Of a stretch of DNA of 64,000 nucleotides, positions 43,728 through 52,400 are shown in pieces. Under the pieces are notes generated by a model that was not told the DNA's origin, did not search any database, and worked only from the letters and a program-made list of their open reading frames with translations. Source of the DNA: Megalodesulfovibrio gigas DSM 1382 = ATCC 19364 (GTDB taxonomy: Bacteria > Desulfobacterota > Desulfovibrionia > Desulfovibrionales > Desulfovibrionaceae). The stretch is taken from NCBI RefSeq assembly GCF_000468495.1, contig NC_022444.1, positions 3,466,432 to 3,530,431 of the forward strand, written 5' to 3'. The translations under genes were made by a program, and so were the position numbers. The stretch's first letter is position 1, and each line of letters opens with the position of its first letter.

Positions 43728-45167
43728 ATGGCCAGGATTCTGATTGTTGATGATGACGAAATCACCAGCATGGCGCTTGCACAAGTCATGCGAGAGGAAG
43801 GGCACACGGTGCATACCGAATTCGTCCTGGAGAGCGGGCTTGCCAGAGCCGCCGCTGTCCCTGTGGACATCGTGTTCCTGGATGTGCTGCTTCCGGATGG
43901 CAATGGCCTGGAGTGGCTGCCCAGATTTATGGCCCTGCCTTCCAGCCCGTTGATGATCATCATCACCACCGCCGGGGACCCCAACGGCGCAGAGCTGGCC
44001 ATCCGCAACGGCGCCTGGAACTATCTGCAAAAGCCCTGCTCCGCCCAGATGGTCCAACTGAGTCTCCGGCAGGCCCTTGCCTATCGGGAAAAGGCCCTGG
44101 CGCCGCAACCCGTGGAACGCGGGCTGATTGTGGGCTCCAGTCCGCAACTTGCCAAATGCATCAAGGAAATGTCGCTTGCGGCCAGCAGCCATGTGAATGT
44201 GCTGGTGTACGGGGAAACAGGCGTGGGCAAGGATCTCTTTGTCAGGGCCTTGCACCAGAACAGCACCGTATTGAACGGCCCGTTCATCACCGTGGATTGC
44301 TCGGCCTTGCATCCGGCCATCGCGGTAAGCGAGCTTTTTGGACACAAGAAAGGCTCCTTCACCAGCGCCGTGTCTACCAACCAAGGCCTTGTGCAACAGG
44401 CCCACGGGGGGACGCTGTTTCTGGATGAAATAAGCGAATTGGATTTGGAGACGCAAAAACTGCTGCTCCGCGTGCTGGAAACCCGCCAGTTCCGGCCCTT
44501 GGGAGAACATCGAGAGGCGCAGAGCGATTTTCGATGCGTCTGCGCCAGCAACAAGGACCTTGCGGCCATGGTGGAGCAAGGCTTGTTCCGCAAGGATCTG
44601 TTCTTTCGCATTCGGGAAGCCACCATCCACCTGCCCCCGCTGCGGGAGCGGCTCGCCGATGTGCCGGAGCTGGTGGCGTTTTTTCTGGCCCGCGCCTGCA
44701 CGCAGAACAAGCTGACCATGAAGACCGTATCGCCCGATCTGATGCGCATGTTTTGCGCGTACAGTTGGCCGGGGAATGTGCGGGAACTGCATCATGTGGT
44801 CCGGGCCATGGTCTCGTCCGCCCAAACGGATGAGGTGATCATGCCCTGGCACGTGCCCCTGGAGCTGCGCGCCCTGCTCATCCGCTCCACCGTGCGGGGC
44901 CGGACACCTGCGCAGGCCCCATTCCCCACCATCGCTCCCGCAACCACAGCGGCAGACGCGAACTGGAAGACCTACCGCGCCGAGGCCATGGCGCAGGTGG
45001 AGCGCGCCTATTTTCACGGCCTGGTGGAACACTGCCACGGCGACTTTTCCAGGATGCTGGCGGTCTCGGGGTTGAGCCAGGCGCAGCTGTACCGCATGCT
45101 GCACAAGCATGGCCTCGCCGCCCGCCCCAAACGCGCGGCCCCCACACCCGGCAGCTCCGCACACTGA
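43728..45167 (+). CDS. Sigma-54-dependent response regulator with degenerate GAFTGA loop
   Basis: A 479-residue NtrC-type regulator. Receiver: phosphoacceptor Asp in VDIVFLDVLLPDG and Lys in YLQKPC. AAA+ domain: Walker A GETGVGKD, GGTLFLDEI and an arginine-rich RKDLFFRIREATIHLPPLRE. The sigma-54 contact loop reads GSFTSA instead of GAFTGA. A C-terminal Fis-like helix-turn-helix is present (SGLSQAQLYRMLHKHGL). It is divergent from the CheB-CheR gene and probably forms a system with the two minus-strand genes. Confidence 0.87.
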   Translation: MARILIVDDDEITSMALAQVMREEGHTVHTEFVLESGLARAAAVPVDIVFLDVLLPDGNGLEWLPRFMALPSSPLMIIITTAGDPNGAELAIRNGAWNYLQKPCSAQMVQLSLRQALAYREKALAPQPVERGLIVGSSPQLAKCIKEMSLAASSHVNVLVYGETGVGKDLFVRALHQNSTVLNGPFITVDCSALHPAIAVSELFGHKKGSFTSAVSTNQGLVQQAHGGTLFLDEISELDLETQKLLLRVLETRQFRPLGEHREAQSDFRCVCASNKDLAAMVEQGLFRKDLFFRIREATIHLPPLRERLADVPELVAFFLARACTQNKLTMKTVSPDLMRMFCAYSWPGNVRELHHVVRAMVSSAQTDEVIMPWHVPLELRALLIRSTVRGRTPAQAPFPTIAPATTAADANWKTYRAEAMAQVERAYFHGLVEHCHGDFSRMLAVSGLSQAQLYRMLHKHGLAARPKRAAPTPGSSAH

Positions 45168-45175
45168 TGCGCTGC

Positions 45176-45215
45176 CCCTGAAACCGGGCGATGCGTTCGT
45201 CACCCGGTTTCAGGG
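45176..45215. terminator. Hairpin after the response regulator
   Basis: CCCTGAAACCGGG and CCCGGTTTCAGGG form 13-bp arms around a 14-nt loop directly after the stop. There is no T tract, so it may be a rho-dependent end or a stabilising hairpin. Confidence 0.6.
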
Positions 45216-45399
45216 AGAACTGTTCGCCACAATCCACGCCTTTCGGCAGGCTCTTCATTCTCGTGACATGCGAATTGCGCATGGCATGATTCGCATGCCG
45301 CGAGAATGAGCCGGGAGTCTGTTGCCGGCGAAATATATTCAGGTGCTATTGTAGTGCGTTGCGAGAAGCCACGCCATGGCACAGATAGTGTAATGCATT

Positions 45400-45807
45400 A
45401 TGGTGGATGGCGACACTGGTGGAGTTGTCACATTGCGCGGCAATGTGGACAGCATGGCGCAAAAGGATCTGACAACCGAGTATGCCCGCGATGTTGAAGG
45501 CGTTACAAAAGTCAACAACGAAATGACCGTGTCTGCCATGAACAAAAAGCCGGCAGAATCTACGGTGGTGGAGAAGGTTGGGGCCCTGTTGGAGGCCGTG
45601 GACGACGCGTCCATTACTGCGCTGGTCAAGACCACGCTGCGTTACCATCGTTCCACAAGCGCGCTCAAGCCCACAGTGGAGACGCATGAAGGGATCGTCT
45701 CCATGCAGGGGAACGCAACGACTGCAGCCCAAAAGGATCTGGCCACCAAGTTGGTGAGCGATCTCCATGGGGTGAAGAAGGTCGTCAACAACATGACCGT
45801 CGAATAA
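45400..45807 (+). CDS. BON-domain protein, N-terminally truncated
   Basis: A 135-residue protein with one complete BON domain (ETHEGIVSMQGNATTAAQKD...GVKKVVNNMTV) and the latter part of another. No signal peptide is present and the first BON domain lacks its beginning; an in-frame TAA stands just upstream of ATG 45400. OsmY-like BON proteins are envelope stress proteins. The truncation may be real decay or an alternative start that cannot be seen. Confidence 0.7.
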   Translation: MVDGDTGGVVTLRGNVDSMAQKDLTTEYARDVEGVTKVNNEMTVSAMNKKPAESTVVEKVGALLEAVDDASITALVKTTLRYHRSTSALKPTVETHEGIVSMQGNATTAAQKDLATKLVSDLHGVKKVVNNMTVE

Positions 45808-45935
45808 CAACAGATGTGCATGCACCAGCATGTGTCTTCAACGCTCCATCTGGCCGCAGCGCCCCCTTCATCGCGGCCAGATGGAGCCACCAGCATCTTA
45901 CCATTCGCGCACTCGCAGCGCAGAAGGCACGTACC

Positions 45936-46094
45936 ATGGCATTATCTACAATTCTCATCATCGTTCTGGTGCTCGCATTGCTCGGCATGATTCCCGTGTG
46001 GCCGCATAGCCGATCCTGGGGCTATGGCCCTGGTGGCATACTGGGGGTCATTCTGGTGGTGGTGCTTATTCTGTTCCTGATGGGAAAAATCTAA
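45936..46094 (+). CDS. DUF3309 small membrane protein
   Basis: A 52-residue protein with two transmembrane segments (LIIVLVLALLGMIPVW and GILGVILVVVLILFL) linked by SRSWGYGPG, the DUF3309 signature. It usually occurs with stress-induced genes. Function unknown. Confidence 0.82.
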   Translation: MALSTILIIVLVLALLGMIPVWPHSRSWGYGPGGILGVILVVVLILFLMGKI

Positions 46095-46119
46095 CTGCTA
46101 TGTTCAAGGAGCTGAAGGC

Positions 46120-46299
46120 ATGAAAGAGAGCACCAAGAATGCAGTGCAAGGAAAGTTGCATCAGGTTCGCGGCAACATCAAGGAAACCGTCGGCACCATC
46201 GTCAAGAACGTGGACCTTGAGGCCGAAGGCAAGGCCGAGATCATCAACGGAACAATCCAGGAACATCTTGGGAAGATAGAGAAGGAACTGGGCAGATAG
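46120..46299 (+). CDS. CsbD-family stress protein
   Basis: A 59-residue protein (ATG 46120; AAGGAG upstream). AVQGKLHQVRGNIKETVGTI and the following EAEGKAEIINGTIQ are the CsbD/YjbJ signature. Members are small hydrophilic general-stress proteins. It stands 113 bp before the glucan synthase. Confidence 0.88.
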   Translation: MKESTKNAVQGKLHQVRGNIKETVGTIVKNVDLEAEGKAEIINGTIQEHLGKIEKELGR

Positions 46300-46412
46300 C
46301 AATAGGGCCTCCACGCCGGCGCACTCCGTGCCGGCGGGTTCACCACAGCAGCCAGGAGCACGCTATCGCCATCAACGGGTTTATCCTTTCGGCACGCACC
46401 TGCAAGGCCCCC

Positions 46413-49400
46413 TTGCACACTCAGGATGCGACCCTGCTGCGCGCGGAGTTGTTTAGTATCAAGCAGCTGGAGCGCCACGCCGTAGCCATGGCGGGGCAGC
46501 ATCGCATTGATCCGCATCCCGGTGCGGACAAGCTGCTGCCCAGGCTGGCGGACAACGCCCGCGTTTTAACGATGGCGCACGAAGTGGTGACAGCGGCGGC
46601 CTTGCCCGGACAACGCATCGCCCCCGCAGAAGCTTGGCTGCTGGACAATTATTATCTGATCGAGCAGCAGATCGTCATGGCCCGCCGCCATCTGCCACGC
46701 GGGTATAGCAAGCAGCTGCCGCGCCTGATGGATGGTGATTCAGCAGGCTTTCCACGCGTTTATGATCTGGCGCTGGCGTTGATTTCCCATATGGACGGCC
46801 ATGTGGACAAAGACAACGTCCGCCAGTTCATTGCCGCCTACCAGACCGTCACCCCCTTGAAACTGGGAGAGCTTTGGGCATTTCCCATCATGCTGCAACT
46901 GACGCTCCTGGAAAATCTGCGTCGGGTCAGCGTGCGTATTGCCTGCCTGCGAGAGGAACGGGACCAGGCCACGGTCTGGGCTGACAACATGCTCACCACC
47001 GCCGAGCAGGAGCCCAAGCAGCTCATCCAGCTGCTGGCCAGGTATGCCCATGCAGACGCCCCCCTCACGGCGCCTTTTGTGGAAGAATACCACCTCCGCC
47101 TTCAGAACCAGGGGCCGGCCATGGCCTTTGTGCAAACCTGGATGGAACAGAAGCTGCTGGAACAGGGGGTAACGGCGGTGCAGCTGTCCGAAGCCGCCAG
47201 CAGGGAGGGCGCGGCCAATCAGATTTCCATTGCCAACAGCATCGGCAGTCTGCGCTTCATCGGGGCCACGGATTGGCGTGAGTACGTGGAATCTCTCAGC
47301 ATGGTTGAGCAGGCCTTGCGCGACGATCCTGCAGGAGTGCATGCTCGCCAGGATTTTGCCACGCGCGACCGCTACCGTCACGTCATCGAAGAAGTGGCCC
47401 ACGACAGCCCCCTTGGCGAGCAGGACGTGGCCCGTGCCGCCTGCGGCCTTGCCCGGGCTGCAGCCCAGGCGGCGGGGGCGGATCATCGCACCGCGCATGT
47501 GGGCTACTATCTCGTGGACCATGGCCGGCACACTCTGGAACGCGTGGCAGGCTGCCGGTTCACCTGGAAACGCTGGGGCAGGAGATCAGGGCCGCGGAAC
47601 CGGCTTGGTCTGTACCTCGGGGGCATTCTGCTGCTTGTCGCCCTGGCGGTCACGGGCCTGCTGCACCTGACGGCGAAGCTTGGCCCAGCCAGCTGGACAG
47701 GCTGGGAGTTCTGGCTAATCGCCATCACAGGTGCCCTCGGCGCTTCCACCCTGGCCAGTTCCCTGGTGAATCTGGCAGTCACCCTCACCTTGCCCCCGCG
47801 CCTGTTGCCTCGCCTGGATTTTTCCCTGGGCATTCCCGAAGAGCACCGTACCATGGTGGTGGTGCCTACCTTGGTGCGCCGGCTTCAGGATGTTGATGAT
47901 CTGATTGAAGCTTTGGAAATACGGTACCTTGGCAATCGCGATGCCAATGTGTTCTTTGCCTTGCTCACGGATTGTCACGACGCCCCGGAAGCCGTCATGC
48001 CAGGAGAAGACCTCCTGCTTGCCCATGCCAGGGCGTCTGTGCAGGCCCTCAATGAGACATATTGCGATGACCGTCCAGGCATCTTCTTCCTGTTCCATCG
48101 GCCACGCCTTTGGAATCCATATGAGAATGTTTGGATGGGGTACGAACGCAAGCGCGGCAAGCTGGAGCAGTTCAATGCGTTATTGCGTGGCGGCGATGCT
48201 GCCGCGTTCTCCGATGTGGTGGGAGACATACGCATTTTGCCAACCATAAAATACGTTATCACATTGGATACCGATACACAGCTGCCGCGAGATACAGCGC
48301 GCATGCTCATTGGCAATTTGGCGCATCCCCTCAACAGGCCAGTATTCGACCCCATCAAGGGTCGTGTGGTGGAGGGCTATGCCATCCTCCAGCCTCGCGT
48401 GTCCATCAGCCTGACCAGCGCCGGGCATTCACGGTTTGCCAAGCTCTTTGCCGGAGAGGCCGGCATAGACCCGTATTCCCGCGAAGTCTCCGACGTGTAT
48501 CAGGATTTATTTGGAGAAGGATCCTTCATCGGCAAGGGCATTTACGATGTGGATGCCTTTCGCCGGGCCGTGGGCGGTCGTTTTCCGGAGAATCTCATCC
48601 TCAGTCATGATTTGGTGGAAGGCGGCTATGCCCGGTCGGCTTTGGTAACGGATGTGGACCTCATCGAGGAACACCCCGCCAGCTACACCAGGGAGGCCAG
48701 CAGGCGACACCGCTGGATTCGTGGCGACTGGCAGCTGGCCGGGTGGCTGCTGCCTTGGGTTCCGGGACCCTCACGAGCAGGGGAGCCCAGGGCCAGACGG
48801 CAGCCGAATCCGCTTTCGGCCCTGTCTGTCTGGAAAATATTCGACAACATTCGCCGCAGCCTGGCATCACCTGCACTCCTGGTGTTGCTGGCCTGCGGCT
48901 GGCTCATGGGGCCCGGCGCGCCATGGCTGTGGTCGTTGCTGGTGGCCGGCATGCTGGTGCTGCCGGACCTGCTGCGGGCCATGGTGGAACTGGTGCGCAA
49001 GCCAGCGGACCGTGGCTGGCTCACCCATGCGCTGCTGGCCGGCCATTCGTCGGGCCGGCCGGTGTTGCTCTCGCTGCTGGCTCTGGTGTTCCTGCCCTAT
49101 GACGCCCTGCTGTGCGTGGACGCCATCCTGCGATCGGGCCTGCGGATGCTGTTTACCCGGCGCGGGTTGCTGCTCTGGCACATGCCGCTGTACGCCGGGC
49201 GCAACGCCCGCCGATCCCTGGGCGGGTTTTTCCTGGAAATGTGGGTCGCGCCGGTGGTGGCCGTGGCCTTGGGGATGGCGTTGTGGAGCGTGCGCCCGGT
49301 GGAGATGCTGTATTGCGCGCCGGTGCTGCTGCTGTGGCTGGTTTCGCCTGCGGTGGCGTGGTGGATTAGCAAGCCGCTTAAGCCTATTGCGCAAGATTTG

Positions 49401-52400
49401 ACCGACGAGCAACGCACATTCCTGCGGGTCTGCGCCCGGCGGACCTGGCGCTATTTTGCAGAATTCGTGGGCCCCAAAGACAACTGGCTGCCGCCGGACA
49501 ACTTCCAAGAGCATCAGGCAGCAGGCATTGCCACGCGAACTTCCCCCACCAACATGGGCATGGCCTTGCTGTCGGGGCTGATGGCCCATGACTTTGGCTA
49601 CATCCCGGCTGGCCAGCTTTTGCAATTTATCGAAAATACTCTGATTTCCATGGAAAAGTTGGAGCGCTACCGCGGCCATTTTTTCAACTGGTACGACACC
49701 CGCACCCTGCAGCCCCTGCGCCCGCAGTATGTCTCTTCCGTGGATAGCGGCAACCTGCTGGGCTGCCTGCTTACCTTGCAGACGGGGTTGGTTGAGCTCA
49801 AGGAGCAGCCGGTGCTGTCGCCAAGAGCGTTTCACGGGCTGCAGGATACTGCGCAAGTGCTCTCAGAGTGTATTTCTTCCTCCATCACCTCGGCGCTTGC
49901 CCAAAAGGCGACCCATCTGCACGATGCCATTGCCTTGGTTATTGCAGGCGATCCCCTGCGGTCCATGGAAGCGGCGCTTGCCACCCTCGGTGAATTGCAG
50001 CGCCAGGGCAAAGAGTTGCTGGCCTGGCTGCCCTCCAACACTGCCGAGGAAGGCGAGCTGTTTTATTGGGCGCACGCCTTTAACAGACAAACACAAGCAT
50101 TGATTGATGAAATAAGCATGTTGTCCCCTGCCGCGCCGCTGGGTGCTCCCCGGGGCAAGGCCATTCCGACCCTGGCGGCGCTGGTCATTGCCCAGGCCCA
50201 AGGCGCGTTGGATCGCTTCCGGGTCATCGACGACCTCATGGAGCGCATCCGCCTGCTTTCAGCCATGGATTTTGAGTTTCTCTACGACACCTCACGCGAT
50301 CTCCTGAGCATCGGCTACGACGTGGGCGAACGGCGCCGCGATCCTGCCTGTTACGACCTGCTGGCCTCGGAAGCGCGGCTCACCAGTTTTCTGCTTATCG
50401 CCCAGGGGCAGATCCCGCAAAAGCACTGGTTCACCCTGGGCCGGCTGCTCACCAGCCACGGCAGCGGCCTGAGTTTGATTTCCTGGAGCGGCTCCATGTT
50501 CGAATACCTCATGCCGCAGCTCATCATGCCCAGTTATGAGAACACGTTGCTGGAACAGACCTGTCGTGCTGCCGTGGCCAGGCAAATGGAATACGCCCGT
50601 CAGCGCGCCGTGCCCTGGGGGATTTCCGAATCATGCTACAACGCCGTGGATGGATTACATGTGTATCAATACCGGGCCTTTGGCGTGCCAGGACTCGGTT
50701 TTAAACGCGGGCTGGGGGATGATCTGGTCATTGCGCCGTACGCCAGCGCCCTGGCGCTGCTGGTGCTGCCCAGGGAGGCCTGCCGCAACCTGCAGGATAT
50801 GGCGGCCACGGGATTTTTGGGCGCATACGGGTTTTATGAATCGGCGGATTACACACCCTCGCGGGTGCTGCGTGGCAAGACGCATGCTGTGGTGCGGGCA
50901 TTCATGGCGCACCACCAGGGAATGAGCCTGCTTGCCTTTGGCCATGCGCTGCTCCACCGCCCCATGCAGCGCCGTTTTATGGCTTCCCCCATGGCTCGGG
51001 CTACGGAACTGCTGCTGCAGGAGCGCGTGCCCAAAAAGGGAGCCACATTGCACCCCCACGCGACGGAAGCAAGCGCCGCGCGTCCACCTGCTGCAGATGT
51101 CGGGGCAATCTTGCGCACCTTTACCGATCCTGCCACACCCATGCCGGAAGTGCATCTGCTCTCCAACGGCAGCTACCATGTCATGGTCACCGCGGCGGGA
51201 GGCGGCTACAGCCGTTGGCGCGATCTGGCCATCACCCGCTGGCGCGAAGACGTCACGGCCGATTCCTGGGGCTCGTTCATCTACCTGCGCGACCAGGAAA
51301 CCGGGCGCTACTGGTCCACGGCGTATCAGCCCACGCAGGACGCAGGCAAGCGGTACGAGGCTACCTTTGCCCAGGGGAGGGCAGAATTCCGGCGGCAGGA
51401 TTACGCCCTGGAAACCCATACCGAGATCTGCGTTTCTCCCGAAGACGATGTGGAGATTCGCCGTGTCACCCTCACCAATCTTTCCTCGCGAACCCGGTAC
51501 ATCGAAGTGACGAGCTATGCGGAAGTGGTCCTGGCACCGCAGAACTCGGATTTGTCCCACCGCGCCTTCAGCAACCTGTTTGTGCAAACCAGCATCCTGC
51601 AGGACCGGCAGGCCATCCTCTGCACAAGACGCCCCCGAACGCCGGAAGAACAGACGCCGTTGATGTTTCATCTGCTGGCCTGCCCCGGCGTGGCAGCCAG
51701 CGAACCTTCCTATGAGACGGACCGCGCCAGGTTCATCGGCCGCGGGCGCTCGACGGCAAATCCGGCGGCATTGAACTTTCAACAAGGTACGCAGCAACTT
51801 TCCAATACCCAGGGATCGGTGCTTGATCCCATTGTGGCCATCCGCAGAGTCATCACCTTGTTGCCCGACGAGTCCGCCACGATACAGCTTATCACCGGCG
51901 TCGCAGATAAGCGGGATGCCGTGCTCGGCATGCTGGAAAAGTACTGCGACCGGCATTTTGTGGAACGTGCCTTCGAGATGGCCTGGTTCCAAAGCCAGGA
52001 AATTTTGCGCCACCTTGGCGCATCGGAAACCGACGCGCAGCTGTTTGGCCGCCTGGCCACGTCGGTGGTGTTCAGCAGCGCGACCCGCCGCGCCGCGCCG
52101 GGTCTCATTGCGCGCAATCAGCTCGGCCAGTCTGGGCTGTGGCGGTTTTCCATTTCGGGAGACTTGCCCATCGTCCTGTTGCGTATTGGAGACACCACCC
52201 GCATTGGCCTGGTCAAGGAAGTGCTCCAGGCCCATGCCTACTGGCGCATGAAAGGCCTGGCCGCCGATTTGGTGATCCTCAACGAAGATTTCACCAGCTA
52301 CCGGGCTGTGCTGCAGGAGCAGATCATGGGGCTGGTGCATGCCGGCCCCGAGGCCCAGGCGCTGGACAAGCCGGGCGGCGTGTTCGTGCGCCGGGCCGAA

